NCBI RefSeq assembly: GCF_029338515.1 | Contig: NZ_CP119988.1 | Span: 434,001 to 498,000, forward strand | Source of the DNA: Haloglomus litoreum | GTDB lineage: Archaea > Halobacteriota > Halobacteria > Halobacteriales > Haloarculaceae | Reading direction: 5' to 3' | Length of the DNA: 64,000 bases | In this document: in pieces, positions 42,100-50,029 of the stretch | Layout: every line of letters starts with the position of its first letter | Position numbering within the stretch: position 1 is the stretch's first letter | Program-made: the position numbers and the translations under genes | The notes under the pieces: model-generated | Told to the model about the DNA's origin: nothing | The model's database searches: none | Seen by the model: only the letters and a program-made list of their open reading frames with translations

Positions 42100-42504
42100 T
42101 CATCCGGGCGGGGTGGCCGACCGACGCCAGTAGTAACCGACGACCGGACCGAGAACGACGATCACGCCCACGACGAACCCCGCGATAGTGACGAGGCTCT
42201 CTGAGAGTGTTGTCGCGGTTCGGAGCCAGTCGGCGGTCACCGCGGTCACGAGGATGATGAGTGTCAGCAGCGCCAGTCCCCTGACCGAATAGAGCCGGCT
42301 GTCCGTATCGAGGAGTGGACGGTCACCCCTGAACAACCGGGGGAGTACATCAGCCGCAGCGATGATTCCGAGACTGATGACCAGCGCCCCGGCCACCCTG
42401 GTGTACGGATGAAATCGGGGTGCAAGCGCAGTGGCGACGATCCCATACAGGAGCAGGAAGGCGAGTCCTCGGCCAGCATCGACCCACGTCCGGGCGGAGA
42501 CCAT
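42100..42504 (-). CDS. Membrane protein (134 aa), cassette-borne
   Basis: Four hydrophobic segments: GLAFLLLYGIVATALA, VAGALVISLGIIAAADVL, LALLTLIILVTAVTADWL, IAGFVVGVIVVLGPVVGY. ATG at 42504. No family recognised. Opposite in direction to most cassette genes. Confidence 0.7.
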   Translation of the reverse strand: MVSARTWVDAGRGLAFLLLYGIVATALAPRFHPYTRVAGALVISLGIIAAADVLPRLFRGDRPLLDTDSRLYSVRGLALLTLIILVTAVTADWLRTATTLSESLVTIAGFVVGVIVVLGPVVGYYWRRSATPPG

Positions 42505-42864
42505 CGTTTCTACCTGTCACCAACGCGGGAAAGTAGTTGGCCTCCCAGTCGTTGATGCTGAAGTGGAGGCCTCCCCTCGCCGTTCTACGTCGGGGTGGAC
42601 AGTGACTCGGCGGTGACCAGTTCGCGCTCTCTATTCGGCACGCTCTCAGATACTTGCTCAGATGCTGTCAGGAGGGCCGTGACCGATATAGAGGATGAGT
42701 TCAGCAGGACTGTGCGAAACGTACTCGTGAGTATCGGAAACGGCACGGCTTCTACTGGAGATACCATGCGAACCTCGGGGGCATTCGCATCCTCCATGGA
42801 GCAGGGTCTTTGAGACCGACCAGTTCTCTGTCAGAGGAAGCGGGCTGAATACAGGGCAGTTAGC
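42505..42864. other. Intergenic interval containing R9
   Basis: 360 bp. A 72-residue plus-strand frame covers R9 and beyond, but the frame is produced by the repeat boxes and is not counted as a gene. Confidence 0.55.
42614..42706 (+). repeat. Cassette repeat R9, complete
   Basis: Left box ACCAGTTCGCGCTCTCTATT at 42616; right box ACCGATATAGAGGATGAG at 42682, 66 bp on; ends TTCAGCA. Here the left CTCTAT and right ATAGAG are still complementary although both differ from the usual CTGTAT/ATACAG. Confidence 0.85.
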
Positions 42865-43287
42865 TCACCGCTCGGTCGGGGTCGGCTGTTCCGAGCGCCG
42901 GTACGTGTATAGAACCACCGTGTCACCACCGCCGGGCGGCTCCCACAGCAGTCTGACGGTACCACGCTGGCCTGTCGTGACGATCAGTTCGTCGCCGGCT
43001 TCGACCGGGAACCGGTCGGCCTTCTGGCCGCCGGCCCACACCTTCCGGTACGGGTCGGCGTCCGGGAACCTCACCCGGACGGCGAGCTCTCCGGTATTAG
43101 CGTCGGTGAACCGTCCGTCCACCAGGTCGATCTCGTACGACGAGAATTCGGCGTCCCAGGCGATTCGCGTCTCAACCGACGGCGGTTCCTGCGGCGCCGT
43201 CGGGGTACGGTTTCTGAAGGGGCTTGAACAGCCCGCGAGACCGAGGACACCGGCCCCGAGGCCGGTGAGGAGGGCACGTCTGCGCAC
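42865..43287 (-). CDS. Tat-type lipoprotein (140 aa), cassette-borne
   Basis: From a GTG start: VRRRALLTGLGAGVLGLAGC. Twin-arginine-like signal and lipobox (GLAGC). The body is a single beta-rich domain (WDAEFSSYEIDLVDGRFTDA, then VRVRFPDADPYRKVWAGGQK). Secreted, anchored. Lies between R9 and R10. Confidence 0.75.
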   Translation of the reverse strand: MRRRALLTGLGAGVLGLAGCSSPFRNRTPTAPQEPPSVETRIAWDAEFSSYEIDLVDGRFTDANTGELAVRVRFPDADPYRKVWAGGQKADRFPVEAGDELIVTTGQRGTVRLLWEPPGGGDTVVLYTYRRSEQPTPTER

Positions 43288-43481
43288 ACGTGGCGTCCCC
43301 GGCGCACTCGGTAAGTATCTCCCGCCTCGTGTCCCGGCGACCCAGCCGTGTGATGCGCGCTGTCCGGACCTCCATACGATTGCCTGCTGCCCGACTGGGG
43401 TACGTGCCCCTGTTTGCTTGGCTGGTCGCTAGCTCGACATGGTTGATATTGTGGCACTGACCTAGTAACCCAATCAGTACG

Positions 43482-43574
43482 TGACCGACTCGTGCGCTCT
43501 ATGCAGCACGGTCGAAGAAACCTCCCCAGTCCCTGTCAGTATCGACCTGCGAGATACAGAGGGTGTATCTGGCA
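43482..43574 (+). repeat. Cassette repeat R10, complete
   Basis: Left box ACCGACTCGTGCGCTCTATG at 43484; right box degenerate (GCGAGATACAGAGGGTG) at the 66-bp position. Confidence 0.78.
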
Positions 43575-43587
43575 CCTGTTTTCGTGC

Positions 43588-43800
43588 TCAACGGGTTTGA
43601 TTCGGATTGAATACGTACTGTAGAAGTACCATCGTCGCTCCGAACGCTACAGCACCAGCAACCATCGTGTCCCCGAATACGGCACTAACGCCGAGGAAGG
43701 TCAGGCCCGAGGCGACACCAACGAGCGCGGCATACGAGGCTCGCGGCAGGTTCCCGCTCCACTCATCGAACCGCGCATAGAGGCGGCGTGGAGAGACCAT
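43588..43800 (-). CDS. Small membrane protein (70 aa), cassette-borne
   Basis: MVSPRRLYARFDEWSGNLPR, then two hydrophobic segments ASYAALVGVASGLTFLGVSA and GAVAFGATMVLLQYVF. ATG at 43800. Small two-helix family found in haloarchaea; unknown function. Lies between R10 and R11. Confidence 0.65.
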   Translation of the reverse strand: MVSPRRLYARFDEWSGNLPRASYAALVGVASGLTFLGVSAVFGDTMVAGAVAFGATMVLLQYVFNPNQTR

Positions 43801-43868
43801 ACTTGTTTGTCTGCTGGCTTTCCGATAAACGTTCGCTGGGGAACATCAATATCCACGAAAAGCCGCTG

Positions 43869-43950
43869 CGGGGTACGCGCCCTGTATACAGCATTCCCTT
43901 GGACAATGACTCGGTTTCTGTCAGTAACGGTGTGACCGATACAGAGGTTG
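43869..43950 (+). repeat. Cassette repeat R11, complete
   Basis: About 70 bp identical to R5 from GCGCCCTGTATACAGCA through TGTGACCGATACAGAG; only the outer edges differ. Right box at 43935, 66 bp after the left-box position. Confidence 0.85.
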
Positions 43951-44022
43951 TGGTCCCCATTTGTAGAGCTATCCACTCGTGCTGTCTCAAGTAGGATAGC
44001 TGTTGATTACGCACAAAGTGTG

Positions 44023-44847
44023 CTAGAGTATCGGGCGAGGGAGCTCTGTCAAACGGTCATTAGAGAGATGTCTGATGCCGTGGATTGAGATCGCACCCAG
44101 CGCAGCAATCCACAGCACAATCAAGACGAGCACGTTAGGAGAGATTATTCCAGCACCCGTAATAGCAGGGCCGATAACGCCCTGGATGGCATTCCACGTC
44201 GTGTGGAACAGCATTGCCAGCAGCACGCTTCCTCGTGTGTTATTATAGAGAACGGTGAGAAGAAACGTGAGTGGAAGGACGCTCATGCCGTACAGGAAAA
44301 GGGAGGAACCCGCTTGATTCGTCCCCTGTGTGACGAACAATGGGAGATGCCACGTCGTCCAAATCACTCCGAGAACGACGCTTGCGATGGTCGCATTGAA
44401 TCGCTTTTGAAGGAGGGGCAGCGCCATCCCGCGCCAGCCGGGCTCTTCGAGCCCTCCGCGCAGGAATGTCCAGAAAAAGATCGTGATGACCGTCCCAACC
44501 TGCGGCAGACGAGCTAAGTCAAGCCCGCCGCCAGATACGACGCTCCCGACGCCAACGAGGCTGATGATGCCTATCGGGACTAGCACAGCATACGCCCACC
44601 ACCGCAATGGAACCTGCCAGCGGACGAGTTGAGCGGCCCAGGGACGAACATCTCCAGCGATCCAGGCGGTGATAGCGGCGGCGATCAACGGCCCGAATCC
44701 GCCAATGAGTTGGAGAAGCATCGTCGCTGACGTATCAACGAGAATTACTCCGCCCCAGAATCCCCACGTCACGAGAAATGTGAGCGCGAGGTACGTGATA
44801 AGACGGCGATTGGCAGCCCATTGTCGGAGAGATGCGAGACTTGTCAT
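44023..44847 (-). CDS. CPBP-family intramembrane protease
   Basis: 274 residues from ATG at 44847 (MTSLASLRQWAANRRLITYL). About eight membrane segments. The CPBP (ABI) motifs are there: GGLEEPGWRGMALPLLQKRF (E-E-X-X-X-R) and IWTTWHLPLF, with a later HTTWNAIQG. This family processes prenylated or small peptide substrates and often occurs with peptide-antibiotic immunity. It is the first of two CPBP genes in one cassette. The EE and H residues are intact. Confidence 0.88.
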   Translation of the reverse strand: MTSLASLRQWAANRRLITYLALTFLVTWGFWGGVILVDTSATMLLQLIGGFGPLIAAAITAWIAGDVRPWAAQLVRWQVPLRWWAYAVLVPIGIISLVGVGSVVSGGGLDLARLPQVGTVITIFFWTFLRGGLEEPGWRGMALPLLQKRFNATIASVVLGVIWTTWHLPLFVTQGTNQAGSSLFLYGMSVLPLTFLLTVLYNNTRGSVLLAMLFHTTWNAIQGVIGPAITGAGIISPNVLVLIVLWIAALGAISIHGIRHLSNDRLTELPRPIL

Positions 44848-44993
44848 AAATTCGTCTCTTCTATCCACAATCAAAGTAGTACTGTTCAACCCACTGCCCC
44901 TCGGCTCCCGGATAGTTAGCAGTCACATACACCTGGATCGGATAGGTAAGTCCAACTCCGGCTGGAAATTATCGAACAGCGCTTCGTAGCTTA

Positions 44994-45236
44994 GTGTCCC
45001 TGTTCCTACAGGGAATAATCGGTGTCTCTCTCGCCGTGCTGTTGTCTGCGGGTGTCCATTTCAGTGCGAGCGGAATCACGTTGTTATTAATCGGGTAGCT
45101 TGCCCCGGTTCGGATGGAGATCTGGGCGACGGTCGTCACGGTCGTCGTCTACTTGAGCTTCCTGGGGGCTGCGATGAACAACTCTCATCCGGGTCCATCT
45201 TGGCTTAATGGCGACCCCGGTGTTTTGAGGCACTAG
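44994..45236 (+). pseudogene. Small membrane protein gene with an in-frame stop
   Basis: A plus-strand frame VSLFLQGIIGVSLAVLLSAG then ITLLLIG stops at TAG (45096), then continues in the same frame as MEIWATVVTVVVYLSFLGAA then NSHPGPSWLNGDPGVLRH to 45236. Two hydrophobic segments in one frame of 80 codons with a single interrupting stop suggest a small membrane gene broken by one mutation. Uncertain. Confidence 0.4.
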
Positions 45237-45256
45237 CCACTGGTGTCTTAGCGGAC

Positions 45257-46249
45257 CTACCGAAGTTCCGGTACCCAGATCCTCGCTTCATCCTCGGCGA
45301 ACGAGTCGGTCCGACGGACCCACAGGACAACGACACCGATGCCGAGAAACACGGCGGCTACGCCGAGAAGGCCTGCTTCCGGTCCGAACGCACCACCTGT
45401 CAGCACGGTCGGGCCTGTCTGTCTCGTCGCAACGACCTGCACGCCAGGGATGACGCCGCTGACGGGGAACCCGTAGACAACTCCCTGGACGTAGTTCCAG
45501 GTCAGGTGGACGCCCAGTGGAACTGCAAGGTCGCCAGTGAGTACGTACCCCAGCGCGAGAAACACCCCTCCGAAGGCAACGCTAGCACTACTGATCACCG
45601 TTGCATTGGGGTTGTTTAGGTGCAACGCACCGAACAGAACAGAGGTAAGCACCACGGCGACCGCTGTCCCGCCCCGCTCCGAGAGCGGTCCCAGTCCGGC
45701 GAGGCCCTCCGCGAGGTTGGTGAGCAGGATACCCCGGACGAGCAGTTCCTCCGTGAGTGAAGTTCCGACGAACACCAGCAATGTAGTGAGTAACAAGACT
45801 GAGGGCGCGAAACCTGGGCTTGCAGTAAGGAATCCCGTAATCTGTATCCACCCCAAAGCGAGTTCGGTTACGAACACGAGCGTCATCAGCGCGGCCCCGA
45901 GGAACAGGCCGAACCCCAGTTGGTACCACCACGCCCGTCGAAACCGGAACCCGAAGTCTCTGAACCGACGCCGGTCAACAACAAATGCGGTCACGCCCGC
46001 AGTGAAGATGGCGGTGAGCGCCCCGAACAGGCTGACGCCTGCCCGAATCGCCTCCCTGAAGTTCGTCTCACCGAAGACGACGAAGAGCCCGCCCTGGTAC
46101 TGATCCGAGATGAGCCCGAACACACCGCCGACCAACTGACCGACGATAACGAACACGAGCACGGCCCCGACAAGCCGAAAGGGCATTCTGAGTCTGTTCT
46201 CGTTCTGATTCCAAATACGACCTTTCACGTCGACGAAGACGCTGGTCAT
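45257..46249 (-). CDS. CPBP-family intramembrane protease
   Basis: 330 residues from ATG at 46249 (MTSVFVDVKGRIWNQNENRL). Eight or nine membrane segments. Motifs: VGTSLTEELLVRGILLTNLA (E-E-X-X-X-R), ALHLNNPN and HLTWNYVQGVVYG. Paralogous in type to the gene at 44023 but not close in sequence. Both face the same way, about 400 bp apart. Confidence 0.88.
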   Translation of the reverse strand: MTSVFVDVKGRIWNQNENRLRMPFRLVGAVLVFVIVGQLVGGVFGLISDQYQGGLFVVFGETNFREAIRAGVSLFGALTAIFTAGVTAFVVDRRRFRDFGFRFRRAWWYQLGFGLFLGAALMTLVFVTELALGWIQITGFLTASPGFAPSVLLLTTLLVFVGTSLTEELLVRGILLTNLAEGLAGLGPLSERGGTAVAVVLTSVLFGALHLNNPNATVISSASVAFGGVFLALGYVLTGDLAVPLGVHLTWNYVQGVVYGFPVSGVIPGVQVVATRQTGPTVLTGGAFGPEAGLLGVAAVFLGIGVVVLWVRRTDSFAEDEARIWVPELR

Positions 46250-46608
46250 CGGTTCGAAAACCTTCACCAAGACTTACAAATATTTGCTTCAGCGGGCCTG
46301 CACCAACTATCGGCGCTTTTCTCTGGGAACAGAAAGGATACGCACCACTCCAGTTGCCGGGAGGTGATTGGTCAGGTACTTTCACTGGTTTGTTCTTCGC
46401 CAAGACTCCGTCGTCGTAGGGTGGCAACTATGGCTATCGAGCAGGCGCTCCTGGGAAAAAGTGGTGGATAGATTTCCCGTCGCCACGGAAGCCAGGAGCG
46501 AGTCGGAGTCGGTTCATCTGGTTGTGGTTGGTTCGCGCCCTGTATGCAGCACGACTCTGAAAATATAGCATCCCTCGTAGTCCTTCACCGAGACATCGAT
46601 TCTGACCG
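46250..46608. other. Intergenic interval containing R12
   Basis: 359 bp without a gene. Plus-strand frames show nothing recognisable. R12 lies near the right end, next to the Orc1 gene. Confidence 0.5.
46527..46552 (+). repeat. Cassette repeat R12, left box
   Basis: GGTTCGCGCCCTGTATG then CAGCACG. No right box follows; the Orc1 gene begins to its right. It closes the forward array. Confidence 0.7.
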
Positions 46609-47646
46609 TCAGCCAGTGTACTCCTCCAGCCGCGGGAGCGCGGTACTGGGAATGTAGGTGCGGTCCTGCTTGGGGCCGCGTTGTTCGATGAGGCCGTAGT
46701 TGACGAGCTTCCCGATGTAGTCCTGAACGGTCCGATCGGTCTTCGGGTCGGCAACCCGGTCGCAGTACCGGTCGTAGAGCGTCGGCCGGTCGATCTCCCC
46801 GGCGGCCTCGATGATGTGATAGACGGTCTGGCAGTGGTCGTTGAGCCGGGCCAGTTGCTTCTCCCGGATGGCGTCGTTCGCATCGTCGATTGCCTCCTCG
46901 CGGACGAGGGCCGCGGTCACGTGGTCGACCCCGACATCCTGACCGTTCTGGACGGCCTCCCGGAGCGTCATGATGCCCCGGCGGGCGTCGCCCTCTGCAA
47001 GCCGGGCGATGGCGGTGAGCGCCGACATCTGGATGAACTCCCGCCACTCGGGACCCAGGGCCCATTCGACCCGGTCCGAGAGGATATCGAGTAGCTCCCC
47101 GCGGTCGTAGCGACGGACCCGAAGTAGCTCGCCGCCGGCCAGACGACTGACCGTCGGGTCCGTGATTCGCCCGAACAGGCGTTCCTGGTCGTTGGCGATG
47201 CCGATGAGGGCGATGCGCGGGGCATCGTAGAGGTCGAGGAGGACCCCGGGCTCTTCGAGCTGGTTGGCTTCGTCCAGGACGACCACGTGCCACCCATCCA
47301 GTTGGTGGAGGGCAGTCAGGACGGCACTGGTCGACTGGGGATGGGTGTCGAGCCCGGCCCCGACCGCCTCACCGACCTTGCAGAGCGTGCCGAAGCGCGT
47401 CTGGCCGTAGCGGCAGTTGATGTGGTGGGTGTCGACGCCTGGCAGCTCTCGACCGAGGCGCTTGAGGCCTTCCTCGGCAAGCGTGGTCTTGCCGACGCCC
47501 GACGGACCGAAGAGGAAGATGGGCTCGGGAGCCGCCCCATCGACCAGTGGCATGAGACTGCGGGAGAGCTGTTGGAGTTCGGCGTTCCGGTGGCGCACCT
47601 GTCGGGGTGCGACCTCGGGATTCAGGGCGCGCCAGTTGACGGTCAT
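46609..47646 (-). CDS. Orc1/Cdc6-family replication protein
   Basis: 345 residues from ATG at 47646. AAA+ ATPase: Walker A GPSGVGKTTLAEEG (about residues 47-60), Walker B VVVLDEANQLEEPG, sensor IALIGIANDQERL. A C-terminal winged helix (LYDRYCDRVADPKTDRTVQD, then LVNYGLIEQRG) binds origin DNA. It is shorter than chromosomal Orc1 proteins and resembles plasmid or provirus versions. Its upstream region holds direct repeats and an inverted repeat, possibly the origin. Confidence 0.9.
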   Translation of the reverse strand: MTVNWRALNPEVAPRQVRHRNAELQQLSRSLMPLVDGAAPEPIFLFGPSGVGKTTLAEEGLKRLGRELPGVDTHHINCRYGQTRFGTLCKVGEAVGAGLDTHPQSTSAVLTALHQLDGWHVVVLDEANQLEEPGVLLDLYDAPRIALIGIANDQERLFGRITDPTVSRLAGGELLRVRRYDRGELLDILSDRVEWALGPEWREFIQMSALTAIARLAEGDARRGIMTLREAVQNGQDVGVDHVTAALVREEAIDDANDAIREKQLARLNDHCQTVYHIIEAAGEIDRPTLYDRYCDRVADPKTDRTVQDYIGKLVNYGLIEQRGPKQDRTYIPSTALPRLEEYTG

Positions 47647-48191
47647 CGGCGGTGATTCCGCTGGCCGAAGGATAAAACGAAAGGCCACGTTTCGTTTGCT
47701 TCGTTTGCTTCGATTCGAGGGAAGCAGGCCTGACTGGCTCGGATCGGCGCCTCGCTGGCCACCACCAGTGCCGCGAGTGGCACGAACTCCTGCGTGTCGA
47801 ACACGCGGGCGTCCTGAATCATCGTCCTCCACCCCGGTCGTCGGCGCCGTCACCCGGCCAGGTGGTGCGTGGTTGGAGAGCGATGCCAGGACGGGGCGTC
47901 GAGTGCGAGACCATGCCCGAGCCCAGCACGGCGGGTATGGTAAGGCTGAGTGCGCGGTGTTGGAAGTGACCGAAGTTGCGCTGAAACGCTGAAATCGTCT
48001 GCGAGCGAGCCGCTCTCTCGAATATCTTTCCAACACGGGGCGGTTCCGAAAGTGGCGTGCTGGGCCGAGTCCAGGCACTGCTGGCCACCGGTCCGGTGGC
48101 CCGGCGAAGTCCGCTCACCATCGCCACGCCCGCCCCCGAGCGGGCCGTGCCGGCGGCTGCGGGGGAGCCCCGCTCCGATACGGCCGTCGGG
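47647..48191. other. Orc1 upstream region, possible replication origin
   Basis: 545 bp with no convincing gene. Next to the orc1 start lies the TTTCGTTTGC block (47688-47716). Further away GTGTTGGAA (47957-47965) is matched in inverted form by TTCCAACAC (48028-48036), about 60 bp apart, with an AT-richer step (GAATATCTTTC) by the second. Orc1 genes commonly lie next to their origins; no proof here. Confidence 0.4.
47688..47716. repeat. TTTCGTTTGC direct repeats upstream of orc1
   Basis: CGTTTCGTTTGCTTCGTTTG then CTTCGATTC, one base different from 33669-33697. It lies 42 bp before the orc1 ATG, the same distance as the other copy from its winged-helix gene. Confidence 0.72.
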
Positions 48192-48416
48192 TCATGACCG
48201 ACGCACCGTCCACTGGCCGGTGCCGTTCTCGCGAACGACCATGGCGGCCTGGGCCTGGAGCCGGTGCAGCACGCGCTCGACGGTGGTGGCGCCGGTCGCC
48301 GCGCGCTGCTGGAGGGTCGCGCTCGTGACCGTGCACTCGGCACCGCGTGCACGGCGCAGCTCGTTCAGCGCCGCCAGCACGGTCTGAGCGTCGACGTCGC
48401 TGCTGTCTGTCGCCAT
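48192..48416 (-). CDS. Small winged-helix protein (74 aa)
   Basis: MATDSSDVDAQTVLAALNEL, then TSATLQQRAATGATTVERVL then HRLQAQAAMVV. A basic small winged helix similar in layout to the protein at 33382. ATG at 48416, with TTTCCAG repeats upstream. Probably a regulator of the element. Confidence 0.65.
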   Translation of the reverse strand: MATDSSDVDAQTVLAALNELRRARGAECTVTSATLQQRAATGATTVERVLHRLQAQAAMVVRENGTGQWTVRRS

Positions 48417-48459
48417 ATCAGCGTGTGCGAACGGGTGGAAGAAGAGCCTCAGGCGTTCG

Positions 48460-48483
48460 TTTCCAGCATTTCCAGATTTCCAG
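48460..48483. repeat. Three TTTCCAG direct repeats
   Basis: TTTCCAG at 48460, 48469 and 48477. They lie 44-67 bp before the winged-helix start at 48416. Candidate operator. Confidence 0.6.
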
Positions 48484-48687
48484 ATTAGCGGCTATGGAGA
48501 GATTCGCCATCGCCGACTGGGTTCAGCAACCGTGGTCCATGACGGGTATGAGCCGTTCACGAGGATCTGGTATTGAATATCCTCTCAAATCGGTAAACTC
48601 CGAGGTTGGGACTATCGATTTTTGACAGATATCACAGACAGTACAACAAGCAGATGACGGGACAGCGGTGTAGGTACCTGATAGTAT

Positions 48688-49500
48688 CTAACTGCTGAAA
48701 TCAATATCGTCAGGCTCAATTAACATCATAGAGGCCCCTTCCTCCTCACCGACAGGATCTCCAATTCGCCCCCTTTCTGCTCCCGAATCGATGGCGTCCC
48801 CTATATCTAATTCACCATCCATTTCAATATCGTGAAAACTCCCGAACCAGAATCCAAACGGGTTCCCAGTCACGTCGCTGAATAACAACCAGAACTCTAT
48901 TGCGACTTTATCTGAGTCCCACTCTCGGTAGATACGCTGCATTACCTCGGAGAATGGGGCCTCGTATCCTCCCGATCCCATCGAAAGGGGCTTCATTTTG
49001 ATGGTTGCTTCAAATTGAACGCCATCGTCGCCTTCCTCAATACGGCTTCCAGAAAGATTGGGTTCTCCACCATCGGTGAGGGTTCCTGTGTGACGAGTTA
49101 AGGGGTTCCATCGTGGAACCACAGCAGTCCCTTGTCGTTCGTACCCTTTCCTAAACTGCCGCTCCCCATCTTCAGACTCCGTTTGTTCGTACACTACACA
49201 TTGAATGTGGAGATTCTCTGCAGGGCCATTACCTCTGTTCGTGATCCTAGTTATGAGCTTGTCTGCCTCTCCTCGAATTGACTCTCGGGCGAGTCGAGGC
49301 TGGTGATTCGCCGCCATTAGGTCGGTCTGGCGATTCATCAACCGATTCTGTTGTCTCTGTATTTTGTTCTGTTCATCCTGAATATTCTTCATTCGCCAAT
49401 AAAGTATAAACAATCCAATCGTCACTAAAAGTGAAATTATATCGGTGAATCTAACATTCCAGAAGTCTGGAGGAAGCGTCTGGAGAATCGTCGAATCCAT
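48688..49500 (-). CDS. Membrane-anchored hypothetical protein (270 aa)
   Basis: MDSTILQTLPPDFWNVRFTD, then a single hydrophobic helix IISLLVTIGLFILYWRM near residue 25, then a short coiled-coil-like stretch NIQDEQNKIQRQQNRLMNRQ and a large cytoplasmic or surface beta-rich domain. AT-rich DNA with unusual codon use compared with the first 20 kb. No family recognised; topology resembles small membrane effectors found in defence islands, but that is only an impression. Confidence 0.6.
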   Translation of the reverse strand: MDSTILQTLPPDFWNVRFTDIISLLVTIGLFILYWRMKNIQDEQNKIQRQQNRLMNRQTDLMAANHQPRLARESIRGEADKLITRITNRGNGPAENLHIQCVVYEQTESEDGERQFRKGYERQGTAVVPRWNPLTRHTGTLTDGGEPNLSGSRIEEGDDGVQFEATIKMKPLSMGSGGYEAPFSEVMQRIYREWDSDKVAIEFWLLFSDVTGNPFGFWFGSFHDIEMDGELDIGDAIDSGAERGRIGDPVGEEEGASMMLIEPDDIDFSS

Positions 49501-49616
49501 TTATTAGGTGAGTGTCAAGCGTTTCCCATATAATTACCCCCGAGTGGGATTACTATGCTTCACTGGTGCGCGTCCGGTACTCTGATTCCGGCACAACCTG
49601 GTCCTGACTAAGCGCA

Positions 49617-50000
49617 TCAGGACAACGGCTCCACAGCCCGCCACCCGGCACTCCGCCCCGCCCCAACGCGCTCGACGAGATTGTAGTCCGCAAGCGCCCG
49701 CAGGTAGTTCCGCACCTGGCGCTCGCCCCGCGGCTCCGCAACCGCCTCAGCATACCCCGCGTGCACCTCGCGACTACTCAGCGCCTCCCCAGCAGCATCC
49801 AGCACGTCCCACACTTCCCGGGGATGATCGTCTAACCGCTCCAGCCGCTTCTGCCGGACGTCGGCCCGCGCCGCCTCGGCCACCGCATCGATCACCTTGG
49901 TCGTAACGTGCTCCTGCCCCCGGTCGCTGGCTTCGCGAGCGGCGTGCCGGAGAATCGACAGCCCATCTGGGCGGTTCCGGTGGCGGCGTCTGCAGAGGGA
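49617..50000 (-). pseudogene. Orc1/Cdc6 C-terminal remnant
   Basis: The frame begins inside the gene with NRPDGLSILRHAAREASDRG, then TTKVIDAVAEAARADVRQKR, and winged-helix SSREVHAGYAEAVAEPRGER then LADYNLVERVGAG. The ATPase domain is absent. Its 5' edge is cut where the opposite gene begins. Marks an older replication module. Confidence 0.75.
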
Positions 50001-50029
50001 CTATGAGACTCGGCAACACGGGTTGGGGC

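Noticed and set aside
42595-42813. 72-residue plus-strand frame through R9
   Set aside because: Its first half is the translated repeat boxes. The same frame appears in other copies, but the centre is not conserved, so DNA-level conservation explains it.
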